A stretch of DNA of 64,000 bases from positions 62,001 to 126,000 of the forward strand of contig NZ_QDKQ01000052.1 of NCBI RefSeq assembly GCF_003116815.1, in the 5' to 3' direction. The stretch's first letter is position 1. The number at the start of each line of letters is the position of its first letter. The notes under the pieces were generated by a model. The model was not told the DNA's origin. It saw nothing but the letters and a program-made list of their open reading frames with translations, and ran no database searches. Made by a program: the position numbers and the translations under genes. This document shows, piece by piece, positions 38,396-46,543 of the stretch. The DNA comes from Caulobacter endophyticus (lineage in GTDB: Bacteria > Pseudomonadota > Alphaproteobacteria > Caulobacterales > Caulobacteraceae).

Positions 38396-41242
38396 TTAGA
38401 AGCTGGCGCGCAACGCCACGGCGACGCGACGGTCGGTCTCCACCCAGTTGTAGGGGGCGACGCGGTCGGGGTTGCCGACCTCGAGCACGGTGCGTTCCTT
38501 GAGGATGTTGGTCGCCTGGACGCCGACCTTGTACTGCTTGTTGATGCTGTAGAAGATCGAGCCGTCCAGCTGGCCGTAGTCACGCGACCAGACCGGGGCG
38601 TTGACGTTGGCGGCCGAGCTGGTCAGCAGGTAGCGCTGGCGCCAGTTGTAGGCCAGGCGGGCCGAGATGCCATACTTCTCGTACATCACGGCCACGTTGT
38701 AGCTGCGCGACGACATGCCTTCGAGCGGCAGGGCGGCGTTGTCGGCGCCCCCCGTCTGGTTGGTGTCGTCCACGTCGACGGCGGTGTTGCGGCCGCCCTC
38801 GTTGTCGATGAACGTGTAGTTGGCCTGCACGCCCAGGCCCGACAGCGCGCCCGGCAGGAAGTCGTAGAACTGCTGGTAGCCGATCTCGAAGCCCTGCACC
38901 GAACCCTTGTCACCGTTGTAGTAACGCATGACTTCGAAGTCGAAGGTCTGGCCGTTCGAGGTGTAACGCTCGGTGGCCGTGTCGGTGAAGATGTAGTCCT
39001 TGATGTTCTTGCGGAAGACCGCGAACGTCAGGCTGCCCGTGGGGGCGAAGTACCACTCTGCGCTGAGGTCGAACTGGTTGGCCTTGATCGGGCGCAGGTT
39101 CGGGTTGCCGCCGGTGCCGTTGGCGCCGTTGTAGACCGTGGTCGTGCCCGAGGTCGTGAAGTCGAAGCCCAGGGCCGTATACGGCTGCAACTGCGACAGG
39201 GTCGGACGGACGATGGCCTTCGACGCGGCGAAGCGCAGTTGCAGCTGCGGCGTGACGTGCAGGCGCAGGTTCAGGCTGGGCAGCACGTCGGTGTAGTCGG
39301 ACTTGGTGCTGCCGGAGACGATCGTGCCGCCGGCGGCGAAGGCCTTGGCGGCCGCGCAGGTGGCGTTGGTGAGTTCATCGCAGGTAGGCGACGAAGGCAC
39401 GATGCTGCCGCCGTCGGCCGAGGCCTCGGTCTTGACCACGCGGATGCCGATGTTGCCGTCCAGCGGCATGTCGCCGAACAGGTTGTCCGAGCCGAAGCGC
39501 AGCAGGCCGTAGCCGGCGTAGGTCTTCTCGTTCTGGGTGTTGTCGTTGGCGTCCAGGAACGAGGTCACCGGCGACCAGCCCCAGCCGGCCGTCTCGGTGT
39601 CCTTCAGCAGGTCGTAGGCGTGCTGCGAGCCGTTGGTGACCACCGCGGCGGTCGGGAACCAGGCCACGCCGGGCACGCGCACGTCGCCGCCGAAGAAGTT
39701 CTTGAAGGTATAGAGCTCGGTGAGGTTCGCCGTCTTGCTGTCAGTCAGGTAGACCGGCGTGCCGCCGCCCCAGTACTGGGCGCTCAGCAGGCTCCAGTTC
39801 CAACCGGACTCTCGGGTCTCGAAGTCCTTGTCGGTGGCGCGGACGCCGAAGCGGAAGCTCTTGAGCCAGCCATCCTCGGGGAACTCATAGGTCACGTCCA
39901 GGCGGGCGACCTTCTCGGTGGCTTCGCTCTGGTCGATGTGATCCATCGCCGCGCCCCAGTAGTACTGGTCCTTGACGTAGGTGTTGTTGGCGCCGATCGT
40001 CGTGACCGTGGGCACGCTGGTGCCAAGGTTCCAGTTGACGTCCGGCAGGTCGCCGTCGACGCCGGCGACGTCCTGCAGCTGGGTGAAGACCGTCAGGCTC
40101 GAGGTCTTCGAGGTCGACTTCACATATTGCAGGTCGCCCGAGATGGTCAGGGCGTCGTTGACGTACCACTTGCCGTTCAGGGCGATGTCGCCCGTCTTCT
40201 TGTGGCCTTCGCCGGCGCGGGTGTCGGCGGTGTACTGGGCGTCATAGACGGTGCCGCCGGTGAACACGCCGGCCGAGTTGTAGGTGTAGCCGTCGGCGTT
40301 CGACTGGTTCATCGTGTTTTCGACGAGGGCGGCGCGCTCCAGATCCTTGGGATCGGCCTTGGAGCCCATGGCCTGCAGCGAGAACTCGAACTTGTCGTTC
40401 GGACGCCATTGGGCGGCGAAGGCCAGCGACTGGCGCTTCTGCTCCCAGTCCACCGAACGCCAGCCCATGGCCTTGGGCACATAGACGGTCTTGCCGTTCA
40501 CGGTCATCGGGTCGTAGCGGTCGACCGAGATGCTGTTGGTGCGGTTGCCGACGCTGCCGTAGCTGTAGGCGATCAGGGCGCCGAACTCGCCGAGCTTGGT
40601 GTCCCAGCGGTCGCTGGCGATCACGTTGCCCGAGTAATAGCCCTTCTTCTGCAGTTCGCCGTAGTTGTAGTCGCCCGAGAAGGCCAGCAGGCGCCCCTTC
40701 TGGTCGAACGGCAGGCGGGTGCGCAGGTTGACCGTGCCGCCGATGCCGCCTTCGATCATGTCCGACGACGGGTTCTTGTAGACGTCGACGCCGGCCAGCA
40801 GGTCGGCAGACACGTCTTCGAAGCTCAGGCCGCGGCCGTTCTTGGCCGAGAAGATGTCACGGCCATTGGTCTCGGAACGCACCCACGACAGGCCGCGAAT
40901 GGCCACGCCGCCGCCTTCCGCGGCCATCCGGGCCGGGTCGCGCGCTTCGTTGGTGCGTTGCAGGGTGATGCCCGAGATGCGCTGCAGGGCCTCGGAAACC
41001 GAGCGGTCCGGCAGGGCGCCGATATCGACCGCGGTGATCGAGTCGACGATCACTTCGGCGCTCTGCTTGATCTTCTGCGCGGACTGGATCTGGGCCCGCT
41101 GACCGGTGACCACGACCTCTTCGACGGTCGTGTCGGCGGGCGCTTGAGCGCCCTGCGCCAGCGCTGTCAACGGAGCCACGGCGCAGAGCGCCAGGACCGA
41201 AGCGCCGAACATGAAACGATGTGAGTTATGAAGGCGTCGCAT
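38396..41242 (-). CDS. TonB-dependent receptor, large carbohydrate-type
   Basis: The 948-residue protein starts at an ATG with GGAAGGA upstream and has a signal peptide ending near TALAQ (about residue 30). EEVVVTGQRAQIQSAQKIK (about 41-59) is the TonB box and linker. The plug contains LPDRSVSEALQRISGITLQR and IEGGIGGTVNLRTRLPF. The barrel ends in RRVAVALRASF with a terminal Phe, as needed for Bam insertion. Long receptors of this type import oligosaccharides in Caulobacter and Xanthomonas, such as maltodextrins via MalA. The GH35/GH31 context suggests xyloglucan fragments. The promoter region carries a perfect LacI-like palindrome. Confidence 0.94.
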   Translation of the reverse strand: MRRLHNSHRFMFGASVLALCAVAPLTALAQGAQAPADTTVEEVVVTGQRAQIQSAQKIKQSAEVIVDSITAVDIGALPDRSVSEALQRISGITLQRTNEARDPARMAAEGGGVAIRGLSWVRSETNGRDIFSAKNGRGLSFEDVSADLLAGVDVYKNPSSDMIEGGIGGTVNLRTRLPFDQKGRLLAFSGDYNYGELQKKGYYSGNVIASDRWDTKLGEFGALIAYSYGSVGNRTNSISVDRYDPMTVNGKTVYVPKAMGWRSVDWEQKRQSLAFAAQWRPNDKFEFSLQAMGSKADPKDLERAALVENTMNQSNADGYTYNSAGVFTGGTVYDAQYTADTRAGEGHKKTGDIALNGKWYVNDALTISGDLQYVKSTSKTSSLTVFTQLQDVAGVDGDLPDVNWNLGTSVPTVTTIGANNTYVKDQYYWGAAMDHIDQSEATEKVARLDVTYEFPEDGWLKSFRFGVRATDKDFETRESGWNWSLLSAQYWGGGTPVYLTDSKTANLTELYTFKNFFGGDVRVPGVAWFPTAAVVTNGSQHAYDLLKDTETAGWGWSPVTSFLDANDNTQNEKTYAGYGLLRFGSDNLFGDMPLDGNIGIRVVKTEASADGGSIVPSSPTCDELTNATCAAAKAFAAGGTIVSGSTKSDYTDVLPSLNLRLHVTPQLQLRFAASKAIVRPTLSQLQPYTALGFDFTTSGTTTVYNGANGTGGNPNLRPIKANQFDLSAEWYFAPTGSLTFAVFRKNIKDYIFTDTATERYTSNGQTFDFEVMRYYNGDKGSVQGFEIGYQQFYDFLPGALSGLGVQANYTFIDNEGGRNTAVDVDDTNQTGGADNAALPLEGMSSRSYNVAVMYEKYGISARLAYNWRQRYLLTSSAANVNAPVWSRDYGQLDGSIFYSINKQYKVGVQATNILKERTVLEVGNPDRVAPYNWVETDRRVAVALRASF

Positions 41243-41336
41243 GCCTGTTTCCTTCCCCCGTGAGTGAAAACCGCCCCGGCGTTCTCATCGGCGCCGGTGA
41301 CGTGCGGGACCAGGGCCCCACACAATCTGATTGGTA

Positions 41337-41386
41337 GCTATAGTCATATAATTGTGGTCATCAAGATAAAATTGATAGCGCTATCA
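41337..41386 (-). promoter_or_regulatory. TonB-receptor promoter with perfect LacI-type operator
   Basis: TGATAGCGCTATCA at 41373-41386 is a perfect 14-bp palindrome with a central CG, typical of LacI-family operators. Nine bases further on the minus strand is TTGATG (41359-41364), then TATAGC (41337-41342) with a 16-bp spacer. The operator upstream of the -35 box is the same layout as at the candidate sRNA promoter. Confidence 0.6.
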
Positions 41387-41578
41387 TTTCCGCTAATGGC
41401 CGCGCTTTTTCCGCCACAGGCGGGGTCTTGCAAACCCTAAACCCCTAGGCGAAACAATGGTCTGACCACACTTGCAAGAGGCTGGACCACCCTGTCGTTT
41501 GCACCGGTCATTATTATATTATAAATGCCTTGCGACCCGGTCTGGAGCCTCCGGCCGGGCGCGCGTTTAGGGACGAAC
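41387..41578. promoter_or_regulatory. dgo operon upstream region with GntR/FadR-type operator at 41458-41468
   Basis: TGGTCTGACCA at 41458-41468 is a perfect palindrome fitting the TNGTNNNACNA consensus of FadR-subfamily GntR regulators. The last gene of the operon encodes such a regulator. ATTATTATATTATAAATG, ending at 41526, is strikingly AT-rich for this genome and is the likely core promoter. CTTGCAAG at 41471-41478 is a small extra palindrome. Confidence 0.6.
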
Positions 41579-41644
41579 ATGACGCAGGCTGAAAGCTCCG
41601 GACGGCTTCACGTGGGAAGCGCTGGCGACGGAGGAACCTGCTGA
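41579..41644 (+). CDS. Possible 21-residue leader peptide coupled to dgoK
   Basis: The ATG at 41579 has AGGGA 5-9 nt upstream and opens a 21-codon frame (MTQAESSGRLHV start). It ends in a TGA that overlaps the dgoK ATG as TGATG. The dgoK ribosome-binding site (GGAGGA) lies inside this frame. The peptide has no recognizable motif. Translational coupling or attenuation is possible; chance occurrence is also realistic at this length. Confidence 0.35.
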   Translation: MTQAESSGRLHVGSAGDGGTC

Positions 41645-42585
41645 TGGTCGCGTCCGATCCCTCGATCACGATCTTCGGCGACTGGGGCACCTCGCGCCTT
41701 CGCCTCTACCTGCGCCAGGGCAAGAGCGTGCTGGACCGCCGCGACGGCCCCGGCATCGGTTCGCTGAGCGCCTCGCCCGAGCAGACCTTCCTCGATCTGG
41801 TGGGCGACTGGCGCGAGGCCGGTCCCGAGACGATCCTGCTGTGCGGCATGGTCGGCTCGCGCAACGGCTGGGTCGAAGCGCCCTACGCCCCCTGCCCCGC
41901 CGACGCCGCCGCGATCAGCGAACGGCTCGTGAAGGTCGAGGCCCGGGGCCTGACCGTCTCGATCGTGCCAGGCCTTTCCTGCACCAACCCCCTGGGCGGC
42001 CCCGACGTCATGCGCGGCGAAGAGACCCAGATTCTCGGCGCCCTGGCCTTGAACCCCGAACTGAAGACCGGCCGCCACCTGCTGGCCATGCCGGGCACCC
42101 ACACCAAGTGGGTCGTGGTCGAGGACGGCGCGATCACGAGCTTCCTCACCGCCCCGGTCGGCGAGATCTTCGCGGTGCTGCGCGAGCATTCGATCCTGGC
42201 CAAGGCCGCAGCCGGCGACGCGCCGGCGACGCCCGAAGGCTTCGACCTGGGTCTCTCGCGGATCACCGAAAAGGGCGCGGCCCTGCTGCCCCACATGCTG
42301 TTCGAGACCCGCAGCCGCCAGCTGATCGACGACCTGCCCAAGGCCGACGCCATGGGCTTCCTGTCGGGCCTGCTGATCGGCGCCGACGCCGCCGGCGCTG
42401 CCGGGTGGTTTGGCCAGCTGGGCAAGGTCGCCCTGATCGGCGCCCCCGCCCTCAACGCCCTCTACGCCAAGGCCATCAAGGCCGCCGGCGGCGACAGCTT
42501 CGAGATCGACGGCGACGCCGCCGTGCTCGCCGGCCTGTCTTCCCTTTCCTCCTCAATCACGCGTGATGCCCATGTCCTTGCCTGA
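41644..42585 (+). CDS. dgoK: DgoK, 2-dehydro-3-deoxygalactonokinase
   Basis: The 313-residue sugar kinase phosphorylates 2-dehydro-3-deoxy-D-galactonate at C6 using ATP. Family features are FGDWGTSRLRLYL (about residues 11-23), LCGMVGSRNGWVEAPY, VMRGEETQILGAL and AMPGTHTKWVVVEDG (about 150-164). GGAGG stands about 8 nt before the ATG. The gene is first of five colinear genes, with the aldolase start overlapping its end. A galactonate dehydratase and a galactose dehydrogenase are not in the window. Confidence 0.94.
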   Translation: MVASDPSITIFGDWGTSRLRLYLRQGKSVLDRRDGPGIGSLSASPEQTFLDLVGDWREAGPETILLCGMVGSRNGWVEAPYAPCPADAAAISERLVKVEARGLTVSIVPGLSCTNPLGGPDVMRGEETQILGALALNPELKTGRHLLAMPGTHTKWVVVEDGAITSFLTAPVGEIFAVLREHSILAKAAAGDAPATPEGFDLGLSRITEKGAALLPHMLFETRSRQLIDDLPKADAMGFLSGLLIGADAAGAAGWFGQLGKVALIGAPALNALYAKAIKAAGGDSFEIDGDAAVLAGLSSLSSSITRDAHVLA

Positions 42586-43192
42586 CGCCCCGCCCATCGT
42601 CGCCATCCTGCGTGGCGTGAAGCCCGACGAGATCGTCGAAATCGCCGGCGCCCTCGTCGACGCCGGCATCGGCTACATCGAGATCCCGCTGAACTCGCCC
42701 GAGCCGCTGGTCAGCATCGGCAAGCTCTGCGAAGCCTACGGCGACAAGGCCCTGTGCGGCGCCGGCACCGTCCTGACCCCGCAAGCGGTCGACGACGTGG
42801 CCGCGGTCGGCGGCAAGCTGATCGTCACCCCCAATATCGATGCCGACGTCATCTCGCGCGCCGTCGAGCTGGGCCTGACCGTCATGCCCGGCTTCTCGAC
42901 CCCGACCGAGGCGTTCGTCGCCGTGAAGGCGGGCGCCAAGGCCCTGAAGCTCTATCCGGCCGGCTCGTTCGGCCCGGGCCACCTGAAGGCCGTGCGCGAC
43001 GTGCTGCCCAAGGACATCGCGATCTATGCCGTCGGCGGCGTCGGCGCGGCCAACCTCAAGCCCTGGCTCGATATCGGCGTGGCCGGCATCGGCGTGGGCG
43101 GCGAGCTCTACCGCCCCGGCTACACCGCCGCCGAAGTCGGCGAACGGGCCCGCGCCCTGGTCGCGGCCTGGACCGCGCAGACCGCCGGCTGA
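42572..43192 (+). CDS. dgoA: DgoA, 2-dehydro-3-deoxy-6-phosphogalactonate aldolase
   Basis: This class I aldolase splits KDPGal to pyruvate and glyceraldehyde 3-phosphate. IVAILRG near the N-terminus, EIPLNSP with the general acid/base Glu, GAGTVLTP and the Schiff-base Lys in LKLYPAG identify the Eda/DgoA family. The ATG at 42572 is preferred because it gives eight residues before VAILRG, as in E. coli DgoA; GTG 42563 and ATG 42566 are alternatives. All overlap the end of dgoK. Final length is 206 residues. Confidence 0.93.
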   Translation: MSLPDAPPIVAILRGVKPDEIVEIAGALVDAGIGYIEIPLNSPEPLVSIGKLCEAYGDKALCGAGTVLTPQAVDDVAAVGGKLIVTPNIDADVISRAVELGLTVMPGFSTPTEAFVAVKAGAKALKLYPAGSFGPGHLKAVRDVLPKDIAIYAVGGVGAANLKPWLDIGVAGIGVGGELYRPGYTAAEVGERARALVAAWTAQTAG

Positions 43193-43241
43193 GCCGTCTT
43201 ACCGTCATAACGAAGAGCAGCCCTAAAGGGGGGAAGCCCAC

Positions 43242-44804
43242 GTGACACTAGCAACCATCGACCTCGCGATCCTAGCGATCTATGCCGTGGCGATCTTCGC
43301 CCTGGCGCAGTGGGTTTCCCGCGACAAGGGCGGACACAAGAAGAACTCGACCGACTACTTCCTCGCGTCGAAGGCCCTGCCCTGGTGGGCGATCGGCGCC
43401 TCGCTGATCGCCGCCAACATCTCGGCCGAGCAGATCATCGGCATGTCGGGTTCGGGTTATGCGATCGGCCTGGCCATCGCCTCCTACGAGTGGATGGCGG
43501 CCCTGACCCTGCTGATCGTCGGCAAGTTCTTCCTGCCGATCTTCCTCAAGAACGGCATCGTCACCATGCCGCAGTTCCTTGAGCAGCGGTACGGTTCGAG
43601 CGTTCGCACGCTGATGGCGCTGTTCTGGCTCGCGCTCTACGTCTTCGTGAACCTGACCTCGATCCTGTGGCTCGGCTCGATCGCCGTCCACACCGTGACG
43701 GGCATGGACCAGATGTGGGCCCTGGTCGCCATCGGCGTCTTCGCCCTGGCCTATCAGCTGTGGGGCGGCCTCAAGGCCGTGGCCCTGACCGACATCGTGC
43801 AGGTCACCCTGCTGGTGCTCGGCGGCCTGATCATCGTCTTCCTGTCGCTGAACAAGATCGGCGACGGCGGCGGCGTGGTCGCCGGCTTCAACCAGCTGAC
43901 CACGAAGTTCCCCGAGCACTTCCACATGATCCTCGACAAGGCCAGCCCGCACTACAAGGAGCTGCCCGGCCTGTCCGTCCTGTTCGGCGGCCTGTGGGTC
44001 ATGAACGTCAGCTACTGGGGCTTCAACCAGTACATCATCCAGCGCGCCCTCGGCGCCAAGGACCTGCCGGAAGCCCAGAAGGGCATCGCCTTCGCGGCCT
44101 ACCTGAAGCTGCTGATGCCGGTCATCGTGGTGATCCCGGGCCTGGCCGCCCTGATCCTGGCGCCGAACCTCGCCAAGCCCGACCAGGCCTATCCGGAGAT
44201 GATGAAGCTGCTGCCGCCCGGCCTGCTGGGCTTGGTGTTCGCCGCCCTCGTGGCCGCGATCGTCGCGTCGCTGGCGGCCAAGATCAACTCGATCGCCACC
44301 ATCTTCACCCTCGATCTCTACGCCAAGGCCAAGCCGGGTTCGAGCGAGCAGCACCTGGTGCTGGTCGGCCGCATCACCGCCGTCCTGGCCGTGATCGTCG
44401 GCATCCTGACCGCCAAGCCGCTGCTGGGCGCCGCCGATCAGGTGTTCCAGCTGATCCAGGAATACACCGGCTTCTTCACCCCGGGCATCGTGGTGATCTT
44501 CATGCTGGGCCTGTTCTGGAAGCGCGCCACCACCGCCAGCGCCCTGGTCGCCACGGCCGGTTCGGTGATCCTGTCGCTGGCCCTCAAGTTCGCCCTGCCG
44601 GACATGCCGTTCATGAACCGCGTGGGCCTGGTCTTCGTCCTGGCGCTCGTCGCGGCGGTGATCGTCTCGCTGGTCTTCCCGCAGAAGAAGGAAGTGAACG
44701 TCGTCAGCCTCGAAGGAGTCAGCTACCAGACCAAGACCACCTTCAACATCGCCGGCCTGGGCGTGATCCTGATCCTGATCGCGCTGTACGCCACGTGGTG
44801 GTGA
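43242..44804 (+). CDS. Sodium/solute symporter (SLC5/SGLT type), likely sugar importer
   Basis: The 520-residue inner-membrane protein has about 14 hydrophobic segments and starts at a GTG behind AAGGGGGGAA. STDYFLASKALPWWAIGASL near residue 36 and ANISAEQIIGMSGSGY are SSS signatures. GGLWVMNVSYWGFNQYIIQR (about residues 247-266) is characteristic of the vSGLT-like sugar branch. Placement between galactonate-pathway genes suggests Na+-driven uptake of galactose or a similar hexose. The stop overlaps the lactonase GTG. Confidence 0.92.
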   Translation: MTLATIDLAILAIYAVAIFALAQWVSRDKGGHKKNSTDYFLASKALPWWAIGASLIAANISAEQIIGMSGSGYAIGLAIASYEWMAALTLLIVGKFFLPIFLKNGIVTMPQFLEQRYGSSVRTLMALFWLALYVFVNLTSILWLGSIAVHTVTGMDQMWALVAIGVFALAYQLWGGLKAVALTDIVQVTLLVLGGLIIVFLSLNKIGDGGGVVAGFNQLTTKFPEHFHMILDKASPHYKELPGLSVLFGGLWVMNVSYWGFNQYIIQRALGAKDLPEAQKGIAFAAYLKLLMPVIVVIPGLAALILAPNLAKPDQAYPEMMKLLPPGLLGLVFAALVAAIVASLAAKINSIATIFTLDLYAKAKPGSSEQHLVLVGRITAVLAVIVGILTAKPLLGAADQVFQLIQEYTGFFTPGIVVIFMLGLFWKRATTASALVATAGSVILSLALKFALPDMPFMNRVGLVFVLALVAAVIVSLVFPQKKEVNVVSLEGVSYQTKTTFNIAGLGVILILIALYATWW

Positions 44805-45706
44805 TCGCAAACCAAACGCCGGCCGCGATCATCGCGGCCGGCGACGTGCTCGGCGAGGGGCCGGTGTGGGACGCCGGCCGCCTGCTGTGGACCGACATCC
44901 AGAGCCGCCGCCTGCGCGCCTTCGACCCCGCCAGCGGCGTGGTCGAGACCTTCGCCGCCCCCGAGCGCATCGGCTCGATCGCCCTGCTGCCCGATGAGAG
45001 CCGCCGCGTGATCGCCGCCTTCGAGACCGGCCTTGGCCTGTTCGACCTGGCCTCGGGCCAGGTCGAGTGGCTGCACCGCGTGGAAGCAGAGGCCAACGGC
45101 CGCCGCTTCAACGACGGCCGTGTCGACCGCGCCGGGCGCTTCTGGGCGGGCACCATGGTCGAGGACGAAGCCATCCGCCATCGCGCGGAAGCCAGCGTCT
45201 GGCGCCTGGACCACGCCGGCGGCTTCGCGCCCCACTTCGGCGGCGTGCAGATCGCCAACGGCCTGGCGTTCAGCCCCGACGGCAAGACCGCCTATTTCTC
45301 CGACAGCCCGCTGCAGACCATCTTCGCCTTCGACCTGGACGAGGACGGGACCCTGAGCAACCGCCGGGTCTTCGCCGAAGTGACCGAGGGCTATCCCGAC
45401 GGCGCCACGGTGGATTCCGAAGGCTGCCTGTGGAGCGCCCGCTGGGCGGCCGGGACCGTGGTTCGCCACGCCCCCGACGGCGCGGTGCTGGAAACCCTGC
45501 GCGTTCCGGCCAGCCAGCCCACCTGCGTGGCGTTCGGCGGCGACGACCTGCGCACGCTTTACGTCACTTCGGCGCGCGACGAGCTCTCCGACGACGAATT
45601 GGTCAGACAACCACACGCAGGCGATGTATTCGCTTATGACGTGACCGTTCCGGGCATGCCCGAACCACGTTACACAGGGGTGATTCCCTCCGCGTCCGAC
45701 GTATAG
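44801..45706 (+). CDS. SMP-30/gluconolactonase family sugar lactonase
   Basis: The 301-residue beta-propeller enzyme starts at the GTG overlapping the symporter stop by 4 bp; GTG at 44798 is possible. Metal ligands expected in the family are visible: Glu in LGEGPVWD, Asn in GGVQIANGLAFSPD, and Asp in YPDGATVDSEG. RRFNDGRVDRAGRFWAGTM is the other diagnostic block. It would hydrolyse an aldonolactone, here probably galactonolactone made by a galactose dehydrogenase. No signal peptide is present. Confidence 0.92.
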   Translation: MIANQTPAAIIAAGDVLGEGPVWDAGRLLWTDIQSRRLRAFDPASGVVETFAAPERIGSIALLPDESRRVIAAFETGLGLFDLASGQVEWLHRVEAEANGRRFNDGRVDRAGRFWAGTMVEDEAIRHRAEASVWRLDHAGGFAPHFGGVQIANGLAFSPDGKTAYFSDSPLQTIFAFDLDEDGTLSNRRVFAEVTEGYPDGATVDSEGCLWSARWAAGTVVRHAPDGAVLETLRVPASQPTCVAFGGDDLRTLYVTSARDELSDDELVRQPHAGDVFAYDVTVPGMPEPRYTGVIPSASDV

Positions 45707-45722
45707 AAAAGAAGACTTGGCG

Positions 45723-46448
45723 ATGCGCACCCAGCCCGGACTGAGTTTGACTTACGGCCTCGTGGAATCGCTTGGTCAGTCCATCGTCACGGGCGAGTAC
45801 GCCGAAGTTGGCTTCCCCACAGAGGGCGAGCTGTCCAAGAAGTTCGGCGCCAGCCGCACGGTCACGCGCGAAGCGGTGAAGATGCTCACCGCCAAGGGCC
45901 TGCTCAGCGCCCGCCCCCGCCACGGCACGGTGGTCGAGCCGGAAGCCAACTGGAATCTGCTCGATCCCGACGTCCTGCGCTGGCTGCTGGAACGCAAGTT
46001 CTCGCTGAAGCTGCTATCGGACTTCACCGAGATGCGCCTGGGCATCGAGCCGGTGGCCGCGGCCCTGGCCGCCCGCAACGCCGACGAGGACGGCCTCAAC
46101 GGCATCCGCAAGGGCCTGGCCCGCATGAAGGCCGCCGGTGAGGGCGAGGACGATCCGCTGGCAGCCGACATCGCCTTCCACATCGCCATCCTCAGCGCGA
46201 CAAAGAACCCGTTCTACAGCGAGCTGCACGAGCTGGTGAACACCGCCCTGCGGATCTCGATCCGCTTCACCAACCGCATCAAGGGCCGCACCGCCTCGAT
46301 CCCGTCGCACGAGGACGTGGCCAACGCGATCATCGCCCGCGACGCCGTAGCCGCCCAGAGCGCCATGCAGGCGATCATCGTCGACGTGCTGGAGCTGATC
46401 CGCGCGGCCTCGGCCAGCGACACGCAAGGCGTCCGCAAGGAGGCCTGA
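45723..46448 (+). CDS. dgoR: GntR/FadR-family regulator, DgoR-like
   Basis: The 241-residue regulator has an N-terminal winged helix (LPTEGELSKKFG-like block FPTEGELSKKFGASRTVTREA) and an FCD effector domain (about residues 95-230). Its metal-binding His residues lie in DIAFHIAILSAT and PSHEDVANAI. NWNLLDPDVLRWLLE is characteristic of the UxuR/DgoR branch. The ATG at 45723 is chosen over an upstream TTG. As last gene of the galactonate operon it likely represses it through TGGTCTGACCA at 41458-41468 and responds to a pathway aldonate (inference). Confidence 0.88.
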   Translation: MRTQPGLSLTYGLVESLGQSIVTGEYAEVGFPTEGELSKKFGASRTVTREAVKMLTAKGLLSARPRHGTVVEPEANWNLLDPDVLRWLLERKFSLKLLSDFTEMRLGIEPVAAALAARNADEDGLNGIRKGLARMKAAGEGEDDPLAADIAFHIAILSATKNPFYSELHELVNTALRISIRFTNRIKGRTASIPSHEDVANAIIARDAVAAQSAMQAIIVDVLELIRAASASDTQGVRKEA

Positions 46449-46543
46449 CCCGCCTCTGCGCGCCTTACCCCGATTTAACTCGTCGAACCCCGTTTCTCGT
46501 CTAGAAGTCGCAGCTGGGAATCTGACGAAAAAGGGGCGATGTC

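Noticed and set aside
38033-41224. 1063-residue plus-strand open frame
   Set aside because: It is antisense to the TonB receptor and part of the halogenase gene. It has no domain pattern or ribosome-binding site.
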